From contig VXMQ01000113.1 of the NCBI GenBank assembly GCA_009841015.1, positions 1 through 41,351 on the forward strand: a stretch of 41,351 nucleotides of DNA. Direction: 5' to 3'. Under the pieces are notes generated by a model that was not told the origin of the DNA, ran no database searches, and saw only the letters and a program-made list of their open reading frames with translations. The translations under genes and the position numbers were made by a program. Of this stretch, positions 8,943 through 17,423 are shown piece by piece; the stretch's first letter is position 1, and each line of letters opens with the position of its first letter. The stretch is from Candidatus Palauibacter denitrificans. Its GTDB lineage: Bacteria > Gemmatimonadota > Gemmatimonadetes > Palauibacterales > Palauibacteraceae.

Positions 8943-11750
8943 TCAGTCCAGGCGCAGGGCGGCGCGGAGGAGGCGGCGCTGGTGCCGGACGTGCTTGCCG
9001 AAGTAGCCCTCCGCGGGGCTCGCGCGTTCGGGGCGGCCGATGTAGACGGGCTCGCGGCCGATGAGTTCGCGCAGGTGCGGTCGCACGTATGTCCAGGCGC
9101 CCATGTTCTCCGGCTCTTCCTGTACCCAGCAGATCTCCGCCGCGCGGGGATACGGGGCCAGGGCCGCGGCCAGTTCCTCCGTCGGGAACGGGTACGGCTG
9201 TTCCACGCGCAGGATCGGGATGTCGTGGGCGGGGGGAGCCTCCGCCAGCAGGTCGAAGTAGACTTTTCCGCTGCACACGATGACGCGGCTCACGTTCGAC
9301 GGGTCGGCGCGGAAGTCGGGGTCCGGGAGCACGGGGCGGAAGGCGCCGCCGGTGAGATCGCCGATCGTGGACCGGGCCCGGGGATGGCGGAGCAGGCTCT
9401 TCGGCGTCATCACGATGAGGGGACGGCACGTCGCGCGCAGCGCCTGCCAGCGCAGCGCGTGGAAGTACTGCGCTGGCGTCGTGCAGTTCACGACGCGGAT
9501 GTTGCCTTCGGCGGCGAGTTGCAGGAAACGCTCCAGGCGGGCGCTCGAGTGCTCCGGGCCCTGGCCCTCGTAGCCGTGCGGGAGGAGCAGGACGAGCCGC
9601 GACTCCAGGCCCCACTTCGTGCGGCCCGAGACGATGAACTGGTCGATGATCGCCTGCCCGACGTTGCCGAAGTCGCCGAACTGCGCCTCCCACATGACGA
9701 GCGCGTTGGCCGCGATCGTGGAGAAGCCGTACTCGAAGCCGAGCGTGGCGATCTCGGACAGGGGGCTGTTCGCGATGCGGAACGCCGCCTGCCCGTCTTC
9801 GAGGTGGGCCATGGGCGTGTACGGGCGCCCGTCCTCGGCGTCGTGCAGCACGAGGTGGCGGTGGCTGAACGTGCCGCGCTCGGTGTCCTCGCCGGTCAGC
9901 CGCACGGGGACGCCCTCCGTGAGCAGGCCCGCCAGCGCGAGCGCCTCGCCGTGCCCCCAGTCGATCCCTTCGTCCAGCGCCGCGCGGCGCCGTTCCAGTT
10001 GTCGGCCGAGCTTGTGGAAGGGCTTGAAGTCGTCGGGCCAGCGGTGGATCGCCTCGTTGAGGTCCCGCAGCCGCGCCTCCGGAATACCGGTCGGCCGCGC
10101 CGGCTCCGCCGGATCCAGCAGGCGCTTCGGGTCCGGGGCCGCCCCGGTCTGTGCGTCCGCTTCCTTGTGCGCGGCGATCGCCCCTCTGGCCGCCTCGAGT
10201 TCCGCATCCACATCCGCGACCATGGCGTCGGTCTCTTCGCGGGAGAGAAGCCCGCGCTCCACGACGCTTTCCGCAAACTGCGCGCGTACGCGCGGGTGCG
10301 AGTCGATCCGCTCGTACATCATGGGCTGGGTGTACGAGGGTTCGTCCCCTTCGTTGTGCCCGTAGCGCCGGTATCCCACGAGGTCGATGACCAGGTCCTC
10401 CCCGAACTCGAACCGGTAGTCGACGGCGAGCCGCACCGCGGCCATGCACGCTTCGGGGTCGTCCGCGTTCACGTGCACGACGGGGAGCCGGAAGCCGAGC
10501 GCCAGGTCGCTCGCGTACCGGGTCGAACGGCTGTCGCCGGGCAGCGTGGTGAAGCCCAGCTGGTTGTTCGTGATGATGTGGAGCGTGCCGCCCGTTTCGT
10601 AGGCGTGCAGCCGGCACAGGTTCAGCGTTTCCGCCACGACGCCCTGCCCTGCGAAGGAGGCGTCGCCGTGGATGAGGATGGGGAGGATGGCCGATGAGTC
10701 GGAGGCCTCGCCGCTGAAGCGCGCGGCCCGGGCCATTCCGAGGACGACGGGGTTCACGTGCTCGAGGTGGCTCGGGTTCGGGGCGAGCCGCACGTCCAGT
10801 TCGACCTCGTCCTCCGCGACCTGCGACCGGCCTCCGACGTGGTACTTTACGTCGCCGGATCCGTGCTCCGGGAGCGCGGTCATGATGCCGCGCGCGGCCT
10901 GTTCCTCGAATTCGGCCACGATCGACTCGTAGGACAGCCCCATGACATGGGCCAGCACGTTCAGGCGCCCGCGGTGCGCCATCCCCACGAACACCTGTCG
11001 CGCCCCGCGCCGCCCCGCGCTCCCGATGATCCCGCGCATCATCGGCACGAGCATGTCGAGTCCCTCTACGGAGAACCGCTTCTTCCCGAGGTAGGTGCGG
11101 TGCAGGAAGGTCTCGAGCCCCTCCACGCGCGTCAGCCACTCGAGGCATGCCTTCGCCCGCTCGCGGCTCATGAGGAGGCGGTGGCGGTGCGACTCGATGT
11201 AGTCCACGAGCCAGTCGCGCTGCGTGGGGTTCTCCATCTGGTCGAGCTCGTAGCCGATCGGGCCGCAGTAGATCTCCTCGAGGCGGTCCACGACCTCGGC
11301 CGCGTTGTCGCCCAGGTGCTTCAGCCAGACGGCGGAAGCCGGCACGCGCGCGAGTTCTTCGCGGCGGATCCCGTGATACGCCGGTTCGAGCAGCGGATGC
11401 CTGGGAGGCTCGGAGCCGAGCGGATCGATGCGCGCCCCCAGGTGGCCGTACGCGCGGTAGGCCTCTCCCTGCGCCCCGGCGTTGGGGGCAAGCCGCCGGT
11501 CCCCCGTCCCCCGGCCCGCGGCTGGGGCGGGGGTTTGGGGGGGGGGTGGGGGAGGGGGGGGAGGAGGAGGGACGACCCTCGCTGGCGCTTCGATGGCCAC
11601 CCCGGTCGATGGGTCCCAACCCACCAGCGGCGGTGGGATCACGCCCCGGTCGCGCAGCGCCCGTTCGACCAGCCCCTCGGCGTATCCCGCGTTGTAGCCG
11701 TCCGCGACCCAGCCGCGGTCGGCGGTGGAGCCGCTTCCGTCGTCGCTCAT
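8943..11750 (-). CDS. sucA: 2-oxoglutarate dehydrogenase E1 component
   Basis: A 935-residue thiamine-diphosphate enzyme, close to the usual E1o length. It decarboxylates 2-oxoglutarate and passes the succinyl group to the lipoyl E2 in the citric acid cycle. The N-terminal tail (NAGYAEGLVERAL, residues 20-32) matches the E2-binding tail of E1o. A run of 11 prolines follows at residues 61-71, then the catalytic part. Typical motifs include KHLGDNAAE, GMAHRGRLNVL, HGDASFAGQG and RRYGHNEGDEP. The C-terminal transketolase-like half ends normally. The E2 and E3 genes are not in this window. It lies 15 bases downstream of the metallo-hydrolase gene on the same strand and may share its transcript. 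The polyproline codons form a G-homopolymer on the plus strand. Confidence 0.95.
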   Translation of the reverse strand: MSDDGSGSTADRGWVADGYNAGYAEGLVERALRDRGVIPPPLVGWDPSTGVAIEAPARVVPPPPPPPPPPPQTPAPAAGRGTGDRRLAPNAGAQGEAYRAYGHLGARIDPLGSEPPRHPLLEPAYHGIRREELARVPASAVWLKHLGDNAAEVVDRLEEIYCGPIGYELDQMENPTQRDWLVDYIESHRHRLLMSRERAKACLEWLTRVEGLETFLHRTYLGKKRFSVEGLDMLVPMMRGIIGSAGRRGARQVFVGMAHRGRLNVLAHVMGLSYESIVAEFEEQAARGIMTALPEHGSGDVKYHVGGRSQVAEDEVELDVRLAPNPSHLEHVNPVVLGMARAARFSGEASDSSAILPILIHGDASFAGQGVVAETLNLCRLHAYETGGTLHIITNNQLGFTTLPGDSRSTRYASDLALGFRLPVVHVNADDPEACMAAVRLAVDYRFEFGEDLVIDLVGYRRYGHNEGDEPSYTQPMMYERIDSHPRVRAQFAESVVERGLLSREETDAMVADVDAELEAARGAIAAHKEADAQTGAAPDPKRLLDPAEPARPTGIPEARLRDLNEAIHRWPDDFKPFHKLGRQLERRRAALDEGIDWGHGEALALAGLLTEGVPVRLTGEDTERGTFSHRHLVLHDAEDGRPYTPMAHLEDGQAAFRIANSPLSEIATLGFEYGFSTIAANALVMWEAQFGDFGNVGQAIIDQFIVSGRTKWGLESRLVLLLPHGYEGQGPEHSSARLERFLQLAAEGNIRVVNCTTPAQYFHALRWQALRATCRPLIVMTPKSLLRHPRARSTIGDLTGGAFRPVLPDPDFRADPSNVSRVIVCSGKVYFDLLAEAPPAHDIPILRVEQPYPFPTEELAAALAPYPRAAEICWVQEEPENMGAWTYVRPHLRELIGREPVYIGRPERASPAEGYFGKHVRHQRRLLRAALRLD

Positions 11751-11765
11751 CGCGTCGCCGCTCGC

Positions 11766-12692
11766 CTAGTGGTGTCCGTGGCCATGGCCATGGCCGTGTT
11801 CAACGTTCTCGGCGCCCGCCGCGCCGGAGAGGCTCCGGTACACGGTGTCGAGCCAGCGTTCCGTCGGGATGAACTGCCAACTCCAATCCGCCCACTCCTC
11901 GGCGACGCCCTCGCCCTGGATCTGTTCGCTGCTCATCCCCGCGTCGATCTTGCCGCGGACCATCGCGATCGTCTCGGTGATCATGCGGTGGTACGTCCGC
12001 AGGTCGTCCACGGTGGAGAGCGGACCGTGTCCGGGGATGATGTGGATGTCCGCCGGCACGTTGTCGAGCACCTGTGCCACCGCTTTCTCGAGTCCCTCCA
12101 CGCTCCCCCCACTGTCGATGTCGACGAAGGGGAAGAGGCCGGAGAAGTAGTCGTCTCCCATGTGGAGGACGTTCGAGCCCGTGAAGTGGATGAGCGCATC
12201 CCCGTCGGTGTGTCCGTGCGGGATGTGGAACGCCCGGATCTCCTCGCCGTTGAAGTGGATGGAGAGGGCGTCGTCGAAGGTGACGACGGGAAGGGCCACG
12301 TCGGGCGATCCGCCCGCGGCCAGCCTCGTGCGCACGTTCGTGTGCGCGACGATCGTGGAGGCGTCCCCGAACTCGGCGTTGCCTCCCGTGTGATCGCCGT
12401 GGAAATGCGTGTTGATGATGAACTGCGGCTGCGCCGCCTCCTCCGATTGCCCGACTTCCCGCAGTGCGTCCCGGATCTTGTCCGCCAACGGAGCGAACTG
12501 GTCGTCGACCATCACGACGCCATCGGGGCCGGAGGACACGCCGATGTTGCCGCCGCTTCCCACCAGCATCCAGACGCTGCCGGCGACGTGCGTCGCCTCG
12601 ATCTGGACGGCCGAGAAGTCACGCTGCGCGAAGACGGGGGCGGAGAAGAGACCCGTGCAAAGGGCCGCAAGGAACAGCGATCGAGCTTTCAT
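11766..12692 (-). CDS. Secreted metallo-beta-lactamase-fold hydrolase with His-rich tail
   Basis: A 308-residue exported protein. The signal peptide covers residues 1-22 and is cleaved after VFA. The metallo-beta-lactamase fold carries the metal motif H96-x-H98-x-D100-H101, plus His161 (in HGHTDGD), Asp180 and His222 (in GHG), which gives a complete di-zinc site. The substrate is unknown; the family includes lactamases, lactonases and sulfur hydrolases. The last ten residues are HGHGHGHGHH, a metal-binding tail. The ATG at 12692 has a good AGGAG site and starts the signal peptide; a longer in-frame version from 12851 is not supported. The gene precedes sucA by 15 bases and diverges from the acyltransferase. 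Confidence 0.85.
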   Translation of the reverse strand: MKARSLFLAALCTGLFSAPVFAQRDFSAVQIEATHVAGSVWMLVGSGGNIGVSSGPDGVVMVDDQFAPLADKIRDALREVGQSEEAAQPQFIINTHFHGDHTGGNAEFGDASTIVAHTNVRTRLAAGGSPDVALPVVTFDDALSIHFNGEEIRAFHIPHGHTDGDALIHFTGSNVLHMGDDYFSGLFPFVDIDSGGSVEGLEKAVAQVLDNVPADIHIIPGHGPLSTVDDLRTYHRMITETIAMVRGKIDAGMSSEQIQGEGVAEEWADWSWQFIPTERWLDTVYRSLSGAAGAENVEHGHGHGHGHH

Positions 12693-12852
12693 GGAAAGAA
12701 ACTCCTGAATACGGGCGCCGTGCAGCGCCGGGCGCGTACCGCCGGGCGCCCGAAGATGGGGCAGGGCCCGGGCCAATGCCACCTTTGCCTTCCGCCGCCC
12801 GAAGCGCCGGAACTCTTGACCGCCCGGCGATTCCCGAACCACACTGCGCAAA

Positions 12853-13542
12853 ATGCGCAGCTATATCGTTTTTCTCCTGCTCTTTTCGGTCAAGGTCGCG
12901 GCGAAGGCGTTCTGCCGGGTCCGGCTGGAGCGGCTCCGCGAAGCCGACGATCCCTGGTCCGGTCTGCGCGTGCTCGCACTGCTCAACCACACGAGTCTCT
13001 TCGAGCCGGTCTTCCTCGCCGTGGTGCCGAATCGCGTGCTGTGGCAACTCGCGACGCACGGTGTCATACCGCTCGCGGACAAGACCGCGGCTCGACCGAT
13101 ACTGGGCCGGCTCTTCCTGCTCTTCGCCAAACACGTCGTGCCGGTGACGCGCGAGAAGGATGACACGTGGGAGGAAGTGCTGCGGCAGGTCCGGGACCCG
13201 GAGGCCGTGCTCATCATCCTGCCGGAAGGGCGCATGATGCGCCGCACGGGGCTGGATGTTGAGGGGAATCCCATGACCGTCCGCGGGGGGATCGCAGATA
13301 TCCTCCGGGCGATGCCGGACGGCCGGCTGTTCATCGGCTACAGCGGCGGGCTTCACCACATCCAGGCCCCCGGGGAACGCTTCCCGCGACCCTTCCGGAG
13401 CGCCTGGCTGGGCGCCGAGGTCGTGGATATCGAGGAATACCGCGGAGAATTGGGTGGCTCGGAGTGCGCGGAGACCTTCAAGGTGGCGGTGATCGAGGAC
13501 CTCACTCGGCGCCGCGACGCGTACTGTTACCGCACCGGCTGA
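12853..13542 (+). CDS. PlsC-like acyltransferase
   Basis: A 229-residue protein of the lysophosphatidic-acid acyltransferase superfamily. Motif I is NHTSLFEP (His46 and Glu51), with Glu in place of the usual Asp of HX4D. Motif III is PEGRMMR (residues 124-130). An N-terminal hydrophobic segment (residues 3-12) may anchor it in the membrane. Members transfer acyl chains to glycerolipids or other alcohols; the acceptor here cannot be named. No clear ribosome site precedes the ATG. It diverges from the metallo-hydrolase and converges with the amidohydrolase-like gene 18 bases downstream. Confidence 0.75.
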   Translation: MRSYIVFLLLFSVKVAAKAFCRVRLERLREADDPWSGLRVLALLNHTSLFEPVFLAVVPNRVLWQLATHGVIPLADKTAARPILGRLFLLFAKHVVPVTREKDDTWEEVLRQVRDPEAVLIILPEGRMMRRTGLDVEGNPMTVRGGIADILRAMPDGRLFIGYSGGLHHIQAPGERFPRPFRSAWLGAEVVDIEEYRGELGGSECAETFKVAVIEDLTRRRDAYCYRTG

Positions 13543-13560
13543 AGGCGAAGGGGCGTCCCG

Positions 13561-14931
13561 TCAGTTGAAGCGGACGCGCCTCCAGTTCCCCTCCCCGTCG
13601 AAGGTCCACGCATCCCCGTCGATCACCACGAACGAGATGCGGCGCGCGTTCCGGATGTCGGCGGCGGGGTTCGCCTCGAGGACGATGAAGTCGGCGCGCT
13701 TCCCGATCTCGATCGTCCCCCGCTCATGGAGTTGGCCGAGCTCGATGGCGCCGTTCCTCGTGGCCATGCCGAGGACTTCGAGCGGGGAGATGCCGGCCTC
13801 CACGAGCAACTGCATCTCACTGTGGAAACCCTCTCCCCATGCGGTCGTGCGCGGAGCATCGGACCCCACGAGCAGGCGGACCCCGTGGCCGTGGAAGGTC
13901 CGGACCAGCGCCTCGGCCCTGGGCCAGACCGCCTCGAGCGCCCTCTGATCGTCGTTGGACAGCGGCGCGCAGGTGGCGGCGGCGGCCGGACAGTCGAGGG
14001 AGGCGGACGCACTGGCGAGCATAGGCAGGAGGGCCGAGTCGTTCGAGAGGAGCGCGGTGACGGCACGGTCGACGTCGGGCCCCTGCGGCTCCAGCCGCTC
14101 CAACCACGCGATCTGGGCCGGAACCTGCCCCGCCTCCGCGAGCGCCTCGAAGGGTCCGCGCTCGGTCTCCGGAAGCAGCTCGGCGTCGCCGGAGACGAGG
14201 GGACCCGCGACGTCGGAGCCGGCGCGGAGGGCCAGCAGCCACCCACCATCCCGGCGGTCGGCCCACAGGGGCACCTCCGCGCGGCGCGCGGCCCGCGCGA
14301 TCCCGACCAGCCAGGACGGAGGCACGGTGGAGGCAATGGAGACGAAGCCGGCCCCATCCGCGGCCTGCCGCGCCACCTCCGCGACGGCGGCGGCCTCCGA
14401 TTCCAGCGCCGCGCCGCGCGGCGCGCTCCCGGCATCGAGAACGGGTCCGCCAACGTAGACGGCGGGCACGGGATCGTCGCCGAAGCCTCCGCGGCCCCGC
14501 TCCTCGAAGACGGCCAGGGAGATGGCTCCGTCGCGCACCCCGGTGATCCCGGCGGCCAGCAGCGCGCGCAGTTCGTCCGTGGTTCGGGGCGAGGCGTGCG
14601 CATCGATGAAGCCGGGCATGAGGTACGAGCCCGAGAGGTCCACGACGACGGTGCCTTCCGGGGCGGCCACGGAGCCCTGGGCGCCGATGTCCTGTATTCG
14701 GCCGCCCCACACGAGGACCGACGACGAAGGCCTGGGGGGGCCGCCACGGCCATCGATCACGGTCACATTGGTGAACAGCTCCGACTGCGGCGCGATGAAC
14801 GTGTCCTGGCCGGCGCCCGCCAATCCGCCGGGGACTGCCACCCCCGCCAGTATCGCGGCGACCGCGACGAGCGGCCGGCGTCGCGGCGTCCCTGCGCGTC
14901 GCAAGTCAGGCCCCGTCCGCCCGTGGCCCAT
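13561..14931 (-). CDS. Exported amidohydrolase-fold protein with degenerate active site
   Basis: A 456-residue protein with a signal-like segment (about residues 19-42), followed by a full amidohydrolase layout: N-terminal beta part, TIM barrel, and the closing run KRADFIVLEANP. The metal site is eroded. The usual HxH after PGF.D is HAS. The lysine region reads GFVSIAS with no Lys. The usual barrel His motifs read WADRRDGG and VAGPL. Only the late Asp (GSDAPRTT) remains. By family knowledge such a protein should bind little or no metal, so it may be a pseudoenzyme or use different chemistry. It overlaps the upstream mscS-like gene by 26 bases on the same strand and is probably co-transcribed. 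Confidence 0.8.
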   Translation of the reverse strand: MGHGRTGPDLRRAGTPRRRPLVAVAAILAGVAVPGGLAGAGQDTFIAPQSELFTNVTVIDGRGGPPRPSSSVLVWGGRIQDIGAQGSVAAPEGTVVVDLSGSYLMPGFIDAHASPRTTDELRALLAAGITGVRDGAISLAVFEERGRGGFGDDPVPAVYVGGPVLDAGSAPRGAALESEAAAVAEVARQAADGAGFVSIASTVPPSWLVGIARAARRAEVPLWADRRDGGWLLALRAGSDVAGPLVSGDAELLPETERGPFEALAEAGQVPAQIAWLERLEPQGPDVDRAVTALLSNDSALLPMLASASASLDCPAAAATCAPLSNDDQRALEAVWPRAEALVRTFHGHGVRLLVGSDAPRTTAWGEGFHSEMQLLVEAGISPLEVLGMATRNGAIELGQLHERGTIEIGKRADFIVLEANPAADIRNARRISFVVIDGDAWTFDGEGNWRRVRFN

Positions 14932-15994
14932 CCGCGGACCGGATGAAGAGTTCCCGCTTCGGGTAGGGGATCTCCACGCCGGCCTCCGCGAAGGCGCGGA
15001 GCGCCCCCTCGCTGATGTCGTCCGCGATGCGCCGTCTCGCCCTCGCGTCTACGACCCAGACCCGCAGTTGGAGATTGACCTCGGACGGACCGAAGCTCCG
15101 GGCGATGACGATCGGCGCGGGATCGTCCTTGACCCCCTCGACGCCCAGGGCGATGTCCACCAGCAGCGACTTCGCCCGCTCGATGTCCGATTCGTAGGCG
15201 ACCGAGAAGGGGATTCGGAGCCGGATGTCCTGGCCGGACATCGTGTAGTTGACGATGTCGCGCAGCATGAGCTGACTGTTCGGGACGACGATGACGAGAT
15301 TGTCGGGATTGCGGATCTTCGTGGCCCGGAGCCCGATCTCGATCACGTCGCCCCAGGACCCTGTCTCATTGGGCGCGGTCCACAGTTCGATCCGGTCCCC
15401 GACCTGGAAGGGACGGTCGACGATGAGGAGCACGCCCGCGATCACGTTGGAGAGCGTGTCCTTGGCGGCGAGCGACAGGGCGAGGCCCATGACGCCGGCC
15501 CCGGCGAGGAGAGGCGCGATGTTGATGCCCAGTTCCGCGAGCGCGAGGACGATGCCGAGGGCGATGACCGCGAATCGAATCGCCTTGTTGATCATCGGGA
15601 GCGCCGTCTTGTCGAGCGGCGTCGACGTGCGCGAAACGACCTCGGTTTCGAGCGCGGTCAGGAGATCCCCGACGAAACGGCTCAGCGGGAAGAAGAGGAC
15701 GCCGATCCAGATCGCATAGACCCACTGGGCCGCGGTAGCCAGAGCCCAGATGTCCAGCAGACGCCAGACTGCCCACGCCCCGCTCGACAGCAGAAGGGCC
15801 TGGCGCAGCAGCCGCACGGCCAGATCGTCGAGCTGCGTCGCGGTTCGCGTTACCCAGTGCTTCTGGGCACGGCCCAGGACCATCAGCGCCACGAGGTAGA
15901 CGAGACCGGCGACCGCGACCACGATCAGGCTGGGCAGCCAGCGCGGAGCCATGAAGGCGACCGCTTCGCTCCACAGTTGTGACAGTCTCTCCAT
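14906..15994 (-). CDS. MscS-family mechanosensitive channel
   Basis: A 362-residue membrane protein of the small-conductance mechanosensitive channel family. It has three or four N-terminal helices and a pore-lining helix rich in Gly/Ala (AGAGVMGLALSLAAKD, about residues 190-206). The MscS beta domain (DRPFQVGDRIEL) and the C-terminal alpha/beta domain follow. Such channels open under membrane tension to release solutes during hypo-osmotic shock. The ATG at 15994 follows a GAGG site; a longer in-frame version starting at 16387 would run antisense over the DUF411 gene and is rejected. The downstream amidohydrolase-like gene starts inside its 3' end. Confidence 0.88.
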   Translation of the reverse strand: MERLSQLWSEAVAFMAPRWLPSLIVVAVAGLVYLVALMVLGRAQKHWVTRTATQLDDLAVRLLRQALLLSSGAWAVWRLLDIWALATAAQWVYAIWIGVLFFPLSRFVGDLLTALETEVVSRTSTPLDKTALPMINKAIRFAVIALGIVLALAELGINIAPLLAGAGVMGLALSLAAKDTLSNVIAGVLLIVDRPFQVGDRIELWTAPNETGSWGDVIEIGLRATKIRNPDNLVIVVPNSQLMLRDIVNYTMSGQDIRLRIPFSVAYESDIERAKSLLVDIALGVEGVKDDPAPIVIARSFGPSEVNLQLRVWVVDARARRRIADDISEGALRAFAEAGVEIPYPKRELFIRSADGPRADGA

Positions 15995-16055
15995 CAAGCC
16001 TCGCCTCTCCCAAGCCGTTGCCGCCACGCGCGGGGCTCTCGCACCCGCGGGGCGA

Positions 16056-16077
16056 CTGCACCCCCGCTGCACCCCCG
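16056..16077. repeat. Tandem 11-bp direct repeat in an intergenic region
   Basis: Two perfect copies of CTGCACCCCCG lie head to tail between the divergent mscS-like and DUF411 genes. They may be a replication-slippage product or paired binding sites; nothing here decides. Confidence 0.5.
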
Positions 16078-16187
16078 CGCGCGGTCGCCGCACGATGCCG
16101 CGCAGAATCGTATCGTAATGGTACCGTGGCAGCCTTCCTGCGGATAACTTGGGGGATGGAGCGGCAGGAATCGAACCGGGAGCGGTG

Positions 16188-16751
16188 ATGTTGAACGGAA
16201 AGTTCGGAAGGATGGGGGTCGGAGCGGCCTTCCTCGGGTTGGCGATGCTCGTCAACGCGTGCGCGCCGGAAGCGGCGGGGGAGAGCGGGCGCACGGCGGC
16301 CGCGGCCTCGTCGACGGCTGCGGTCTCATCGACGGCAATGGTCGATGCGACGTTGGCCGCGACCATCGCGGAAACGCCGACGATCAAGGTCTACAAGTCT
16401 CCCACCTGCGGGTGCTGCGCCCTCTGGGTAGACCACATGCGGGAGGCCGGGTTCGAACTCGACGTCCTCGACATGGATGATGCGGACCTCATCCGCGTGA
16501 AGCTCGACGCGGGCGTGCCGCTGCAGATGCAGACATGCCACACGGCGCTCGTCGGCGACTACGTGTTCGAGGGGCACATTCCCGCGGAGGTCATCGCCCG
16601 GTTCCTCGCCGAGAAGCCCTCCGCGCGCGGGCTCGCGGTGCCCGGCATGCCGATAGGCTCCCCGGGCATGGAGTTCCGGGACCGGGTCGACCCGTACGAC
16701 GTGATCGAGTTCGACGAGGCAGGCAACACGTCGGTCTACGAGAGCCGCTGA
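16188..16751 (+). CDS. DUF411-family metal-binding lipoprotein
   Basis: A 187-residue lipoprotein. A signal peptide with a lipobox-like LVNAC (Cys25) is followed by an Ala/Thr/Ser-rich linker (residues 33-62), then a DUF411 domain that begins IKVYKSPTCGCCALWVDH. Its CGCC cluster (Cys74, 76, 77) is the family's likely metal or redox site, and QTCHTALVGDYVFEGHIP is the second family motif. DUF411 proteins are often linked with copper handling, but their exact role is not settled. The ATG at 16188 has GGGAG upstream. The next gene, a ZIP-like membrane protein, follows after 44 bases on the same strand. Confidence 0.85.
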   Translation: MLNGKFGRMGVGAAFLGLAMLVNACAPEAAGESGRTAAAASSTAAVSSTAMVDATLAATIAETPTIKVYKSPTCGCCALWVDHMREAGFELDVLDMDDADLIRVKLDAGVPLQMQTCHTALVGDYVFEGHIPAEVIARFLAEKPSARGLAVPGMPIGSPGMEFRDRVDPYDVIEFDEAGNTSVYESR

Positions 16752-16795
16752 CTTCGTAACCCCGCCGCTCCCGGCACATCGCGAACTCAGTCTGA

Positions 16796-17395
16796 GTGGC
16801 TGCGTTCATCGCGGCGCTGCTGGCGCCGGTCGCCGGAGTCCTGCTCTACCTCTGGCTGCACAATCGCCCGAGTACGATTCGCGCGATCGATACCGCCGTC
16901 CTGTGGATCCTTCCGGTGCTGGTCGTCTTTCAGGTCCTCCTGCACGCCTGGCCCGAGGTCCACATCGCACCCCTCATCGCGGTCGTGCTCGGAGCGGGCG
17001 CCCTCTATCTCGTGGAGAAGATCTCCCATTCGCTGGCGCGGCACACGGACGACCTCGCCATCTTTCTGGGTGTGTTTTCGATGGCGGTGCACGCGCTCCT
17101 GGAGGGTGGCGCGCTGATACCTGCCGCGGCGAGCGCTCCGTTCGCCTTCGCCGTCATCCTGCATCGGGTCGCCGTCGGGTTACTGATCTGGTGGCTGCTC
17201 GAGCCTCGGCACGGCGTCGGCCTGGCAATGGCGGGGGTCGGAGCGATCCTCGTGGCGACGACGGTCGGGTTCGCGGCGGGCACGGAGCTACTCCCGGATG
17301 GGCACGCGGCCGTCGAAAACTACCAGGCGTTCGTCGCGGGGTCGCTGCTTCACGTCGTGTTTCACCAGGGGCGACGCGACCACCGACACGACTGA
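16796..17395 (+). CDS. ZIP-like polytopic membrane protein
   Basis: A 199-residue membrane protein with six or seven hydrophobic segments and an N terminus that begins directly in a helix. Segments with HALLEG (near residue 100) and LHRVAVG (near 121), and the His-rich end HQGRRDHRHD, resemble the metal-binding helices IV and V of ZIP transporters. The usual second-helix motif (HEIPEG) is much altered, so this is a distant or degenerate member at best. The start is a GTG without a clear ribosome site. Its position after the DUF411 lipoprotein suggests a shared role in metal handling. It converges with the penicillin-binding protein gene. Confidence 0.55.
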   Translation: MAAFIAALLAPVAGVLLYLWLHNRPSTIRAIDTAVLWILPVLVVFQVLLHAWPEVHIAPLIAVVLGAGALYLVEKISHSLARHTDDLAIFLGVFSMAVHALLEGGALIPAAASAPFAFAVILHRVAVGLLIWWLLEPRHGVGLAMAGVGAILVATTVGFAAGTELLPDGHAAVENYQAFVAGSLLHVVFHQGRRDHRHD

Positions 17396-17423
17396 GTGCG
17401 GCGCGGCCGGCTTCCGGGTCGGC

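Noticed and set aside
8775..10697. 640-codon open frame antisense to sucA
   Set aside because: Low-complexity Arg/Val/Asp composition and complete overlap with a clear E1 gene.
10758..13163. 801-codon open frame crossing sucA and the metallo-hydrolase gene antisense
   Set aside because: It spans two real genes and an intergenic region with no domain; a GC artefact.
15995..16387. N-terminal extension of the MscS gene
   Set aside because: It runs antisense through the start of the DUF411 gene and has no membrane or domain features.
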